64,000 nt of DNA from Corbicula japonica (GCA_038501625.1 JAZAYU010000368.1:41001-105000), one strand, 5' to 3'; positions 36,017 to 47,494 are shown, counted from the first letter of the stretch. Program-made: numbers and translations. Notes: generated by a model from the sequence alone, not told the origin.

Positions 36017-37910
36017 TGGTATTATTTAAGAATTAAAATTGGTTTTCTGTGTTTTCTTTGCAAAAAAACCCAGCAAATTAGATGTTAAGATCCGGACATT
36101 CTGACATTATATAAACGCAAAAACGAATTTTAATTCTCATAATACAACCTGTGACAATTAATATCTCATAAATTGATTAAGTAGCTGCGATTATGTTTTA
36201 TACATTTGCACGTCAACAATCACAAATAATTATCGAAAATTCGAAAATAAATAATTGATGACAATATTAAGATTTTTATTTAATTGAAAATTTTCCTGAC
36301 ATAAATTTAGTTGTTTTGTCGCACTGTGGGGAACGCTTTATCGCAAATGCAATTGTTTTTGAATGAATTATGGGTATCCGTTCAATAAGTTCCGTTCAAT
36401 GAACTCTTTTCTCTTTCTGGAAAAGCGGACAAGCTGCGAAATTCTATGTTAATCCCACACCAGGGACATCACTTTTGAAAAGAGAAATAATATTAAAATA
36501 AAACAAATCACTTTTATCATGTATGTATGTAGTTAAGAAACCATTTTCAGTAAAAAAAAAAATATTTAGGCCAAAACGGCTTTGTTTTTCAGACATTTGA
36601 GCTAGAGTTCGTGGCTACATATTACTGAACTACGATGGGAACAAATAATCTTAATTAAATGAGCTTTCGTGTATTTCTAATACAAACAGTATTAAACGAG
36701 TTCAAAAATTATATTAAGCGAGTATCTGTTGAGCCTAATAAATCATAACCTATAAATCCATATTTTGTATTACAGGACAGCGAGCGTCAGATATATTTTT
36801 ATCTCATGTTTTGATGTCTAGAATTCGCGTTTGAATGAAATTCGCGACAATTGCTAAAATTACACTCCCGGGAAAATTAAACTATTTACAGTAACTGCAT
36901 ACAACCTTTGAAATAAGAATTTTTTGACAGCTGATTATTTTCTTGTCAAACTACAAGCTCGTCAAAAATAAGAAGAATAATTGTTTCTGGCAAAGACAAA
37001 AAATACTTCAAGCATAAAGAGTTATTACGAGAAAAATAGAAAACATTTCGATATTATATTACGTTTAATCGAGTAAGCAGAAGTCAACTGTAAAACATTT
37101 ATTTATCGCTAACTGAAACAGGTTAAACTAATTTATATTGACTTTTCATTGTTTCTTAGCAACCGTTTGCCCTTATAAAAGGAGTTTTTCTGATTATGGA
37201 CCAATATAAGTTTGATCTTTTTCAAAATGTCAACACACTATCAATCTGACATTTAGAATTATTGGTTTCTAAATAGACATAGGCATTGTACCACTGAGCG
37301 CTTTATTCACAAAAGTTTAGGAAATAATTATAGAAAAATATGGATCGGAACTCCGGGACGTAGATTAAACCGAAAATGTTTTGTACACCAGCTCTGTTTT
37401 GGGTCCGTGGTATGATCCTACCCACATCAAGAAATGTTACCGCCTTCTCTGTTGCAAAAGTTGGACTACATTTTATTGAAAAAGAGGAAATAAGCATATC
37501 AGGAATAGCCACACCCAGAAACACAGCCCGATTCAGCGATGTGCCCCGAATAAAATTGCCACAAATGTTTGCCGTTGGAACAACCTTTATATGTTTTTAC
37601 ACGATGGCTTGAAACCTGATAACATATCTGTTCATGTCCATCTAGAAACAAGCACTTATTTAGCTAGGTTATTGTGTTTGACAATTTGTTAGCTCAGCGG
37701 GGCGATCCGTAATTAAACACCTTTTCAAGATCGCTAGTCTATTTTTTCTGGAAAAGGTCTTCCATTATGACGGATAATATTGGTTGCTGAAGCTATTAAA
37801 TGGCTTAATAAATAAGGTTTATCATGCTGATAATGTGGGAAGTATGAGTGACTGAATTTTATTTCGCTGCGGTTTTGTTATTTTGATAGATTACGTTGCT
37901 TCAGCTGGCA
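36017..37910. other. Intergenic; P6 end fragment at 37490-37545
   Basis: GCATATCAGGAATAGCCACA and AAACACAGCCCGATTCAGCG form another copy of the P6 end. Otherwise AT-rich without features; the frames at 37303-37612 are not supported as genes. Confidence 0.45.
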
Positions 37911-38106
37911 TTAAGGTATTGCGCCCTTCGCCATTGCTTTGCCATAGACAAAAAAGAAAAATATATAAAAAATCTCTCAAACGGCACAATACACTTCCAT
38001 CAAACTTTGGACAAGTTTGATAGAACTGCATTGTGCCGTTTGAGAGATTTTTATATTTTTCTTTTTTGTCTATGGCAAAGCAATGGCGAAGGGCGCAATA
38101 CCTTAA
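37911..38106. mobile_element. Near-perfect palindromic MITE flanked by TTAA
   Basis: The two ~80-bp arms (TTAAGGTATTGCGCCCTTCG onward) are identical except for a 3-bp indel in the A/T-rich part. The inner loop still pairs ATCAAACTT with AAGTTTGAT. TTAA at both ends fits a piggyBac-type target, but a TA target with an AGGTATTGCG end fits equally. It encodes nothing beyond a frame created by its own symmetry. Confidence 0.85.
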
Positions 38107-39018
38107 AACATTGGGCTACGTTAAATACATCAACATCTTGTCTTTAACCTTTTGATTATGTCTGTGTTAAAATTTGCTTATATCCATTTTTCCTCGATAT
38201 ACAATCCACCAATATTTTAAATTTGTTTTTGTATACAATTTCAAGACAAATATTACACGTTCAATATGGCATGATCTCCAATAAACCTCAACGGAACCGC
38301 ATGGGAGAAATTATACGAAGTGTAATTGTATAAGTAAATAATGATTAAAAAGTTCAGCAAATTATAATTACTCTTTTGTCTGCAGATAAAAACCTTATAA
38401 TTATAAACGTCATTAAGTACCAGTGCGAGATGTATTGCAGCAAAACATAAAGTGTATTCGGTAACAGTTTAAACCAATCTGATTGTAGAAGAAATGCTTT
38501 TAAAGACTTCTTCTAAAACAGATCAGATAACTCAATAATACAAACTTTAACATTACAGCAAAAACAAGATACGTGCCAATTGAAAAAAAAATCACTTACA
38601 TCGAATAAGACTAATTGTGACTGACTGAAAGACATGCAAAAGAAAAAAATATTGCGGGTAACACTACAGTCTTAAAACGCTAAGTAGCATAAAAGCGATT
38701 AGGTTCTAGTTTATTCTAACTAACTAATTTACGAATTTTTATGTGAAGAAAAACTCATTACATATCTTTATAAAATAGTTTCGCAGAAGTTTCGTATAAC
38801 TTGGATTTTCCTTTCTTGTCCTAAAGGTTGTCGCGTATGTAAGTGGATTGGAAATAATTCACCAAGCAACTGGAACATGTTATTCTCAGGAACCTGGCGG
38901 GGTGAGTGCAGTTGGTGCTCATAAGATTCTGATTAAACCCCACGCCGATAGGTATTAATTTAAAAAGTGTCATTACACTAATAGTAATAAAAGGAAGAGG
39001 GAAGAGGTTCAATTTTGG
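38107..39018. other. Intergenic, nothing seen
   Basis: AT-rich sequence, no recognisable feature. Confidence 0.45.
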
Positions 39019-39190
39019 TCGGATTTTGGTTGGATTCTGGTCAAAATTTGGTTGGATTTTGGTCGGAATCCATGGTCAATCCGACGTCGAGAAATGACGT
39101 TTTAAAAATTCTATTTCCAACACAAATCCAACATTGATCCAACGTCGATTTCTAACGTCAATCCAACATGTTTTCGACGTTTTTTGCGGG
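39019..39190. repeat. TTTTGGTTGGATT / ACGTC-rich repeat
   Basis: Short tandem units of GGTCGGATTTTGGTTGGATT at 39019-39070, then an ACGTCGA...AATCCAAC part containing CCAACATTGATCCAACGTCG. The two parts are roughly complementary in sense. I recognise this type as common in marine invertebrates and fish. Confidence 0.65.
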
Positions 39191-40085
39191 TTTTTCGTTT
39201 CGTTGTTTGTGTTTTCTTGAGTGTACTAAAGAACATTAGTACATTGCTTGAATGTGATATTTTCGAAATAAAGCGACCAAATTACGTCAGACAAATCAAT
39301 AATATAATGCCACAAGTCTACATTCAGTTATAGACTTCCTTTTCTTCCTTTAATACTATAGCGCATCATATGATAAATCAAAATTAGCTCTTGGTGCTTT
39401 CAAATTAAGGAATCTGATAATCTTCACGTTTAGGAACCGATTTGTCAGTCATAGCATTGTTTTACATAACTCTAGGGATTTCGAGATTGGAATTATATTT
39501 TGGAGGTAACAGACAAGCTTTCCTAATGTAGTTTGTTTCCATCTATCATTTGGCAGTGTTTAAAATAGTATAATTACAACCTTGTAACGCTTTTCTGAAT
39601 AACCCTTATCTGATTGGATTATTGTGGTCATGTGACTGCGTGTCATTTCTCGGTAAAACTGTTTCCTATTCAAGCGGCAGTGTTACTACGCGCAAATCTA
39701 TACAACCGGTGGTTATACAGTGCTGTTGAATGACGTTTTGATCTTTTTTTAAGAGATTTTGCCCATTAATAGCTGTAAAACTCCAAAGTTAAGGAACAAA
39801 TAACCGCTCAACAAAAAAAAACCCGTAGGAAATGAGGATTTTTGGAAATTTAAGAGTCTAACAGTCATTTCTTTAGTATAATGGAATCCCAGATAGCATA
39901 ATCATAGCTACTTAATCAATAAATGAGAAATACAAAAAAAGTTTGCAGAGGGTTGTAATAATAAGAATTTAATTTTAATCTTCTTTTTATGCAAATTACA
40001 TTTTGATATTCTGACATTCACCGACGAAACGCAAAAAAAAAATTATTTAATTCTCAAGTAAAATATTCTCATAATGTGAAATCTT
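39191..40085. other. Intergenic, nothing seen
   Basis: No recognisable feature. Confidence 0.45.
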
Positions 40086-40242
40086 TAATATTCGTGGGCT
40101 ACTAATTTTCGTGGAGTACTTATTTTCGTGGGGTACTTATTTTCGTGGAGTACTTATTTTCGTGGGCTACTAATTTTCGTGGAGTATTTATTTTCGTGGG
40201 GTACTTATTTTCGTGGGGTACTAATTTACGTGGATTTCGTGA
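40086..40242. repeat. 17-bp minisatellite TTTTCGTGG(G/A)GTACTTA, 8-9 copies
   Basis: Contiguous units vary between GGGGTAC, GGAGTAC and GGGCTAC. A related inverted CCACGAAA flank lies at about 40270-40345. Confidence 0.92.
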
Positions 40243-40576
40243 GCAGATCGATCATCGAATATAAAACTACCACGAAATAAGGAACTGAACATAAACGCAA
40301 ATTAGAAATTTGAGACCCACGAATTAAGGTCCCCACGAAAAATGGTCTCTAACGGAAATCCACAAAATGTTATGTCCTCGAATATAAGTGCAGCCACAGC
40401 ATATTATTTATTTTTAAAGATTTAATTAATTCAGCACACAACCGATTGGACTGACAGATACACATTGACTGTATCTCATATTATCGCTTTCAAACAGCAG
40501 CTGTTTCTCTTTTTTTGTTGTTGTAAAACCGTATTTTTCCATTCTGTCACTAACCTATTAGTTCCTAAAAAGTGAA
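40243..40576. other. Flank of the TTTCGTGG array, otherwise featureless
   Basis: It contains CCACGAAATAAGG and CCCACGAAAAATGG, inverted relative to the array, suggesting a decayed TTTCGTGG-type MITE around it. Confidence 0.4.
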
Positions 40577-40730
40577 ATATGCATATCAGGAGTCGCCACA
40601 CTCACTAAACATAGCCTTCCCACGCAGCGAAAAAGAAGGGAGGAAGAGAGAGCATGTTTGTCATAAGTATGTCAATTCAAACAAGACGCCACAAACTATT
40701 AACGAAAAAGAGAACCTTTGGGAGGAAAGG
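40577..40730. repeat. P6-type end with unexpanded GA seed
   Basis: GCATATCAGGAGTCGCCACA, CCTTCCCACGCAGCGAAAAA, a short GAAGGGAGGAAGAGAGAGC, then CATGTTTGTCATAAGTATGT and GAGAACCTTTGGGAGG. It is the unexpanded counterpart of 35185-35490. Confidence 0.7.
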
Positions 40731-40819
40731 ATAAATCGGTGATAAATATTCGCTCTACTTAATCTGTCATATTCTTACCTATATTATGTTGTGTCCTTTG
40801 GTCTAAAAAATATTAAAAC

Positions 40820-41200
40820 ATTTTACGAAATATTTGTAAATTAATGTTTGACCTTGACATTCCAGGTCGTGTAAATTTGTGATAAAAGAATAAAAATGTT
40901 GGTTTCTCTCTTAATAATTGAAAGTTCTTTAAAAGACATAACATATTGTTGTTGATATCATATTACTCATGTGGACATTAAATGATATTTTGTATTGTTT
41001 TAATTTTTGTGTTCGTAATGTAAAGATAAATTAGACAATTTTAAGATAAAACTATTATTTTTTAATGTTTTAATTATCTTAGCGTGTTTTAAATAAAGAT
41101 ATCATTTATTTGTACAAAGATGTTTTGAAATGTTGTTGTTTTTTTTTGCCCTAAGAAAGTTTATGATGTTTTACCGACATCAGTGCAATGACGACTAAAG
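40820..41200. mobile_element. Relic of the P8 fold-back family (opposite arm)
   Basis: ATATCATATTACTCATGTGG, ACATTAAATGATATTTTGTA, TTAGCGTGTTTTAAATAAAG and ATTTATTTGTACAAAG follow the right arm of 51133-51815. It ends near CATCAGTGCAATGACGAC. Confidence 0.5.
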
Positions 41201-41999
41201 CCGGTGTTGACTACTAAATATGACTAAATCATTGAAATCAAAGAGTAAATCATTGACAAATTTCTTTATTCCAAAAATAGAACAAATGCGAGACTGCCAG
41301 GCGTCTACGAAGTTGGACATATCTAGTAAAAAAAAAACAAAAGAAATCGTAAAATTGTGAGATCTTTGAGAATCTAATTTGGACATTTCTAGTAAAAACC
41401 GGTTTGGTTCCATACACATCTAAGAACGTCAGTCATGTCCATTTACTAGTATGTTTTTTGAATACGAGTCAAAATAATATAAAAACAAACCAATGTTTCT
41501 AGCTGAGAAATATGGAAAATGGTAGTAGAAAATTGGACATTGTTTTGAAATGCCACACAAGTTCTGAGAACCCGCCTTCATTGATGACGTACTGATATAT
41601 ATTAACTATTTTAACTTGAAAATTTGTAAATACAACAATTTTTCTGTTGTTATTAAAATTTTGCTTGTTGACAAAATACATGTTTTGCTGTACGAGTATA
41701 ATTTCGGTTTTTCCTGGTGTTAAATATTTGTTTATTACTACTTGATATCTCCTAAAGAAACTTGATAGCGTGAAAAGGTTCTAATTATCCTTTATTTCGC
41801 CTACTCAAACAGTTTGTTTTCTAGAATCATCAGAATTTCGAGGAAAAGGAATATTTCATACTGCAATAAAACCGGCTGAATGGGTTGGGGTGGTTTAGGA
41901 AAATGTGGTAATTACTAAACGAGGGTAAACAAAACAATTGAAATAAGATTCAACATCAATGACACAAAATTACCAATGACACAAATGACACATCAACTA
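41201..41999. other. Intergenic, nothing seen
   Basis: Two short - strand frames (41195-41419, 41499-41681) show no motif. Confidence 0.4.
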
Positions 42000-42205
42000 C
42001 CGTCGTATCATTTAATTTCGCGGGGCCTTATTTTAGCGAATATGACACTTTATGGCATTTTTGCGCGGACATTATTTCGCGTAGTGGTATTATACTCATA
42101 GGATAAGGTATTAAGGTATAACGTGGTTTATATTGGTTGGGGTTTGATTACGCGCGCACTGCCTAGCGCGAAATACGCAAAAATTAAACCCCGCATAATA
42201 TTTAA
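42000..42205. mobile_element. TTCGCG-type MITE relic
   Basis: AATTTCGCGGGGCCTTATTT, TTATTTCGCGTAGTGGTATT, GGTTTGATTACGCGCGC and ACGCAAAAATTAAACCCCGC repeat the layout found twice in the tRNA duplication (44830-45005 and 45650-45800). Confidence 0.55.
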
Positions 42206-42856
42206 CTTTCAGTATTAACAACTATTTTAGTTTTTGCGAAATTTAATTGCATTAAAACATGATGTGTATACAATTATTATGATATTTCGATGCTGTAACC
42301 CGTTTGGTTTCATATTAAACTAAAAGTTTACCTCATTTTTGGGTCGGCAGACCCAGAGTTTTCAGTTTCCTGACACTTGACAGTCTCAACTGGTCTAATA
42401 ATAGTAACAAATTGCAGACCTAAGTACCGCCGAAAAGTTCTTATTTTCAAAAGTCCTGACTGTAGGTATACCGACCTATCAGTAGTTTCAATGCTTTGAT
42501 TATATATATCGAGGGGTGTTAGCTATGTCTTTCTTGGATGATAAAAATTTACATGATCATCTTAAGATAATTTAATTTTGGGTCCACGTTATCTCTCATT
42601 TAAACCATACTCAGTACTGCAATGTGGAAGTGCCATTCATCAAAGTCAATGCTTCAAGTAATCTGATGATTAAGACAGTTGTGGAATCGCTCCGATTTTA
42701 GAATCGATCTTCCTTTTTAAAAGTTCTCGAACATAATTACCTAACATGTATTTTAAAAAGGCAAATAGTGTGATATAGCAGTGAGAGACTAAGAATTATA
42801 ATAGTGGTTGTTGTGTGTATTTAAGAAAGTGTATACATTATCTATTACTTCTTGGG
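42206..42856. other. Intergenic, nothing seen
   Basis: No recognisable feature. Confidence 0.45.
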
Positions 42857-43725
42857 TTATTGCTGTTATCCATGTGTGAATCCTTTACTCCATGGGATGT
42901 CTGTTATCCATGAGCGAAACCCTTTACTCCATGGGATATGTCTGTTATCCATGAGCGAAACCCTTTACTCCATGGGATAAGGTAATTATGAGCGAAACCC
43001 TTTACTCCATGGGATATGTCTGTTATCCATGAGCGAAATCCTTTACTCCGTGGGATAAGGTAATTATCCATGAGCGAAACCCTTTACTCCATGGGATAAG
43101 GTAATTATGAGCGAAACCCTTTACTCCATGGGATATGTCTGTAATCCATGAGCGAAATCCTTTACTCCGTGGGATAAGGTAATTATCCATGAGCGAAACC
43201 ATTTACTCCATGGGATATGTCTGTTATCCATGAGAGAAACTCTTTACTCCATGGGATATGTCTGTTATTTATGAGCGAAACCCTATACTCCATGGGATAT
43301 GTCTGTTATCCATGGGAGAAACCCTATACTCCATGGAATAAGGTGGTTATCCATGAGCGAAACCCTTTACTCCATGGAATAAGGTGGTTATCCATGAGCG
43401 AAACCCTTTACTCCATCGGATAAGGTAGTTATCCATGAGCGAAACCCTTTACTCTATGGGATATGTATGTTATCCGTGAGGGAAACCCTTTACTCCATGG
43501 GAAATGTCTGTTATCCATTGGCGAAACCCTTTACTCCATGGAATGGTTGTTATCCATGAGCGAAACCCTTTACTCTATGGGATATGTCTGTTATCCACGA
43601 GCGAAACTCTTTACTCCATCCGATAAGGTGGTTATCCATGAGCGAAACCCTTTACTCTATGGAATACGTCTGTTATCCATGAGCGAAAGCCTTTTCTCCA
43701 TGTCATACGGCTGTTTTCCATTTAG
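42857..43725. repeat. 41-bp minisatellite, about 21 copies, with a higher-order block
   Basis: The unit reads TCTGTTATCCATGAGCGAAA then CCCTTTACTCCATGGGATATG. Two tail variants, GGATATGTCTGTTAT and GGATAAGGTAATTAT, alternate. A three-unit block of about 119 bp, including one unit missing the TCCA before TGAGCG, occurs twice in a row at about 42968-43205. Frames through it on the + strand are repeat artefacts. Confidence 0.97.
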
Positions 43726-43774
43726 TGAACAATGTAGGTTATGACCAGACGGCACTGATTTATACTATTTGCTT

Positions 43775-43870
43775 TTTAATTCATAAGGTTATTTCTGACC
43801 AAGAAGCGAACAATTTCGAACAAAGACCCTGATCAGACGGCAGATGCCGGCTAAACTATATCTTCATTGT
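43775..43870. mobile_element. Fragment of the double-hairpin MITE (GCGAACA family)
   Basis: GGTTATTTCTGACCAAGAAG, CGAACAATTTCGAACAAAG, CCTGATCAGACGGCAGATG and CCGGCTAAAC match the right half of the copies at 412 and 60681. Confidence 0.55.
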
Positions 43871-43924
43871 TTGCAATTGCGACAAAACCTATATATATAC
43901 ATGGAGTAATGTTCTAATTTAAGG

Positions 43925-44300
43925 TATCTCAAAACTAGATTGGTGAATTTTGGTTCATTGATTCTAAGCCGGAATTATCCACCGCTAACTGAGTTTATTT
44001 CAGGTTATCTCTCTTATGGATTATTGACTACCGTGGTTAAAAGTACAAAACAAATGTCAGGTTGTTGTCTTCGAATCAGCATCAGAAATTTCAAGATTTA
44101 TTATTGTCAGCGCACGGTTAAGTATCTTTACTCAAATAAACATTTGAAAATTGTTAATGTTGACAAACACTCTTGTGAAGTTTCACTGAAATCCCTCAAG
44201 CGGTTTCGGAGAAGAAGGGAGGACAAGATTTTGCGTGACATTACGGACAGACGTACGGTGCGATAACTATATGCCTCCCTTCGGGGGCATAAAAAAGTAC
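43925..44300 (+). repeat. Dispersed repeat ending in a TGCCTCCCTTCGGGGGCA hairpin
   Basis: A TTGTGAAGTTTCACTGAAAT segment, CAAGCGGTTTCGGAGAAGAA, ACGGACAGACGTACGG and the hairpin TGCCTCCCTTCGGGGGCA plus ATAAAAA. I recognise this order (soft motifs, GACGGAC run, terminal hairpin, A-rich tail) from repeats common in molluscs. The 108-codon frame across it is not a gene. Confidence 0.55.
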
Positions 44301-44395
44301 TTTGTGCAAAACAAGGTCAAACGTTTTTGAAATATCGCAGAAGAAAATGTATTGTTAGAGTTAGAATTTAGCGGAAGACTCACAATAAACAACAC

Positions 44396-44512
44396 GCTAA
44401 GATTGGAGACCAGTTTCAAATCACCATTAAATGACCAGTCGCCATTTCAGCCGATCGCTTGAGATTTGTGGCTGGTCTTCTGTCTCCGGATTTAGCTGTG
44501 TCATGTTGGGCT
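44396..44512. mobile_element. Palindromic repeat P1, degraded copy
   Basis: GATTGGAGACCAGTTTCAAA, GACCAGTCGCCATTTCAGCC and GATCGCTTGAGATTTGTGGC. The left arm has lost the CATCTGATTGGCTGAAATGG part. Confidence 0.6.
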
Positions 44513-44580
44513 AAGATGTCAAATTAAGCACAGTAAAGTTGTCTAGACAAGCAGATGGTGGAATATGAAGCTAATTCAGG

Positions 44581-44700
44581 TCCAAAGATTATAAAACTGA
44601 GATTGAAACCAGTCTCGAATCTCAAGCATCTGATTGTCTGAAATCAGATGTTTGAGATATGACACTGGTCTCCGGATTTAATTTTATGATCTTGGGCTGA
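44581..44700. mobile_element. Palindromic repeat P1, short copy
   Basis: AAGATTATAAAACTGAGATT, AACCAGTCTCGAATCTCAAG and CATCTGATTGTCTGAAATCA pair with GATGTTTGAGATATGACACT and AATTTTATGATCTTGGGC. The GGCGAC centre is deleted. Confidence 0.7.
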
Positions 44701-44834
44701 TGTAAAGCACAGTGAAGTTGTCTAGACAAGCAGATGGAACATACAGCGAAATCAGTTTCTGTGACGATTTTAAAATTAAGCCCATTATGAGTAAAACCTA
44801 TGGAAATGAAAGCGTATAAATACTGTGGAATTAT

Positions 44835-45650
44835 TGAATTTCGCGAAAATAAATTTCGCGCAAAATACAAAAATGATATTTTCGCGCGCGCAATTATATT
44901 TTACTCATAAAACTAGATATTCAATGGGTTATTTGTTCTATGGTTTGATTTCGCGCCCTTTCGATTGCAAAAAATACGCGAAAATTAATCAACCGCGAAA
45001 TATTATGATACCACAATCGTCTCATTCCATGTATTAACCTAAGATTAGCTACAATCTGCAAGTCAGCTATTTTTACCTATTTACACTTAATTTAGGTTCC
45101 GAATAGGGGATATCGAAATTATCGTAAAAAAGTTTGCATCGGCCGGGAATCGAACCCGGGCCGCCCGCGTGGCAGGCGAGCATTCTACCACTGAACCACC
45201 GATGCTCACAGATAAGAAACTTTGTTTTGTTTAGTATCTTGAAATTGATTACTGACAGCCACGTTGCCGTAACGTCAAAATCGTTCGGCCGTTGATATAA
45301 TAATTACCATAAAAAAAGCTTGTTGTCTCAAAACTTAAATTTCAAAAATTAGTTTAAGGCACTAGACTTTTATGTTTTCTAAAATCTCCTGATCATTGCT
45401 TAGAGATAATGTCTAACAGATAAAACTTTCTGGCGAAATTAAAATAATTAGTTGTTACTTATGTTGATTTGGACATGGCAACAGCAGCTGCTTCAATACG
45501 CAGGTTGATTGGTAGCTTTTCTAGTGATGCTCCTACAAACAATATAAAAAGCAAAATCTTAAATTATACATTCAACGCTATGAATAGTTAATTTGCTGAT
45601 TTAGAATTGGAAAATCGTAAAATATGTCAATTTTAAAAACCACAAAATGA
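44835..45650. repeat. Tandem duplication with tRNA-Gly, unit 1
   Basis: A TTCGCG-type repeat, a short unique stretch, the tRNA, CCACGTTGCCGTAACG, AATCGTTCGGCCGTTG and a 3' flank to AATTGGAAAATCGTAAA are all repeated 812 bp to the right. Flanks differ at many positions, but the tRNA is identical. Confidence 0.9.
45135..45205 (-). tRNA. tRNA-Gly (anticodon GCC), copy 1
   Basis: On the - strand a 71-nt cloverleaf reads from GCATCGG to CCGATGC plus discriminator A, so all seven acceptor pairs form. The A box is TGGTTCAGTGGTAGAATGC, the anticodon arm CGCCTGCCACGCG has GCC in the loop, and the B box is GGTTCGATTCC. A T-run of six starts about 4 nt after the 3' end on the - strand, a normal RNA polymerase III terminator. 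Nothing suggests decay, so it is probably functional. Confidence 0.97.
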
Positions 45651-46475
45651 CAATTTCGCACGGGCTTAAATTCGCGAACTTGTTTTATTATCAAAAGACT
45701 AGATATTTATCCAATGGGTTACTTTTTCTAGAGTTTGATTTCGCGCCCTTTCCCTAACAAACAATACGCGAAAATTAAACCCCAGCGAAGTATAATGATA
45801 CCACAATAGTCTGTTTCAATGTATCAACGCAAGTCAGCTAATTTATAAATCTCCATTTTACCTATTTTCACTGAATTTAGGTTAATTAATAATGAAAAAG
45901 TAGTTGAATATTCAAATGGGGATTTCTTAATTATCGTAAAAAAGTTTGCATCGGCCGGGAATCGAACCCGGGCCGCCCGCGTGGCAGGCGAGCATTCTAC
46001 CACTGAACCACCGATGCTGACACGGTATCACTGCGTTTTTTTCATGGTATGGTCAAATTGATCACTGACTGCCACGTTGCCGTAACGTAAAAATCGTTCG
46101 GCCGTTGGCATAATATCATAATATAAAGAGCTCGTTATCTCAAAACTACAATTTTACAAATCAGTTTAAGTTACTAGGCCTTTATGTTTTCTTATCTCTC
46201 ATGATAACTGCTTAGAGATTATGTCTAACAGATAAAACTTTCTGGCGAAATTTAAATAACAAGTTGTTATATATGTTGATTTTGACATAGCAATAACAGC
46301 TTCTATAATACGCAAGTTGTTTGGTAGCTTTTCTAGTGATGTTACTACAAACAATATTTAAAGAGCAAAACTTTAAATTATATATTCAACATTCAAAATG
46401 AATAGTTAATTTGCTGATTTAGAATTGGAAAAATCGTAAACGTTTGTCAATTTTATAAACCACAATGTGACATCT
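45651..46475. repeat. Tandem duplication with tRNA-Gly, unit 2
   Basis: Direct second copy of 44835-45650. Extra bases upstream of the tRNA (AATGAAAAAGTAGTTGAATA) and several small indels separate the two. Confidence 0.9.
45947..46017 (-). tRNA. tRNA-Gly (anticodon GCC), copy 2
   Basis: All 71 positions match the copy at 45135-45205, including acceptor stem, A box, GCC anticodon, B box and the downstream T-run on the - strand. Identity of the tRNA against diverged flanks suggests selection or gene conversion. Confidence 0.97.
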
Positions 46476-47020
46476 GATCATTAAGCTGTTAATAATACGA
46501 TAAACCTGCCAGTGACCTCTGTTCAAGACGAGGCTATCTCACAAGATTACTTAGGACATTAAATACAAAATCTGTGTCATTTAAAACAAGGTTTTTGGTA
46601 CTACTTAACCCTACGAACTACAAGCAGAACCGATTCAACTTTGTAGACCAAGCGATCTATATACTTGAAGGTGATTTGGTGCAGACGTAAAAGAAAACTG
46701 TTTGTACTGTTTGATTAAGTGAAGCTCCCGGCCAAATCAATGGCTGTTTCAGACAGTCAAATTCTGAGATTAGTTCTTGTATTGAAGTTTCAGAAACTGG
46801 GCTATTTAATCCAATTTGAGGCAGAGATTTCTTGATATATTTGTAAGACTTAAGCTAAAGCGTTATTGTTTGTATTAAGTGTTATATAATTAATATACCA
46901 AGAATACCTGAAGTTTATACGACGAGTTCATATATTAAGTGCTAGTCGATTTAGGTTTTGTGGTTGATAGTGCAAGATACAGAAGACTTCATCCCAGATT
47001 TTGTCACTACAGTAGACCTT
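46476..47020. other. Intergenic, nothing seen
   Basis: No recognisable feature. Confidence 0.45.
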
Positions 47021-47196
47021 AGGGCCGGATGCAAGATTTCCAGAAGGAGGGTTCGTTTGGGTCATTTTAGGTTAGTTACACGATTTCCAACTTTTTGGCC
47101 ATGAAAATGAAATGTTGTTGTCCAACGTATTGGCTACTACTGTCTAAAGGGGGTTCGAGCAACCCCACTAAATACCCTCTGGATCCGCATCTGGAT
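47021..47196. mobile_element. hAT-like MITE (GGGGCGGATCCAG ends), copy 1
   Basis: AGGGCCGGATGCAAGATTTC at the left and CTCTGGATCCGCATCTGG at the right, with TTTTTGGCCATGAAAATGAA and GGGGGTTCGAGCAACCCCAC inside. The CAGGGGCGGAT termini of better copies resemble hAT ends; no transposase is present. Confidence 0.55.
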
Positions 47197-47241
47197 CTCA
47201 TTTTAAAGTCTCAACAGAAAGACTATTAGTAGTTGCTCGAG

Positions 47242-47312
47242 TAGGGAATCGAACTCTCAGTCCAACAAGTCATTCGCGCTAACCACTGAGCTATTTATCC
47301 GCTCGTAGTATC
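47242..47312 (-). other. tRNA-like sequence (pseudo-tRNA or SINE head)
   Basis: - strand: GAGCGGATAAATAGCTCAGT, GGTTAGCGCGAATGAC, TTGTTGGACTGAG, AGTTCGATTCCCTACTCGAG. Good A and B boxes at tRNA spacing and a T-G-T in the anticodon position suggest Thr-like ancestry. The acceptor arms do not pair (GAGCGGA versus CTCGAGC), so a working tRNA is unlikely. Confidence 0.55.
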
Positions 47313-47409
47313 CATCCCTAGGACCAGAAAAGTGTTTTTAACCGTGAGATAGACATATTATAGAGGAGGAAAATAGAGCAAACTGTACTGTTGTCAAATT
47401 TTATAAGTA

Positions 47410-47492
<83 letters not shown>
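47410..47492. repeat. (CT)n microsatellite
   Basis: About 41 uninterrupted CT units. A frame rich in Arg-Glu on the - strand is an artefact. Confidence 0.98.

Positions 47493-47494
<2 letters not shown>

Noticed and set aside
43217..43744. + strand frames with repeated ERNPLLHG/SETLYSMG peptides
   Set aside because: Readings of the 41-bp minisatellite; frame shifts between units and no other coding support.
43940..44266. 108-codon frame
   Set aside because: Coincides with a dispersed repeat ending in a TGCCTCCCTTCGGGGGCA hairpin.
47242..47312. Possible functional tRNA-Thr
   Set aside because: A and B boxes are good, but the acceptor stem does not pair; kept only as a tRNA-like sequence.
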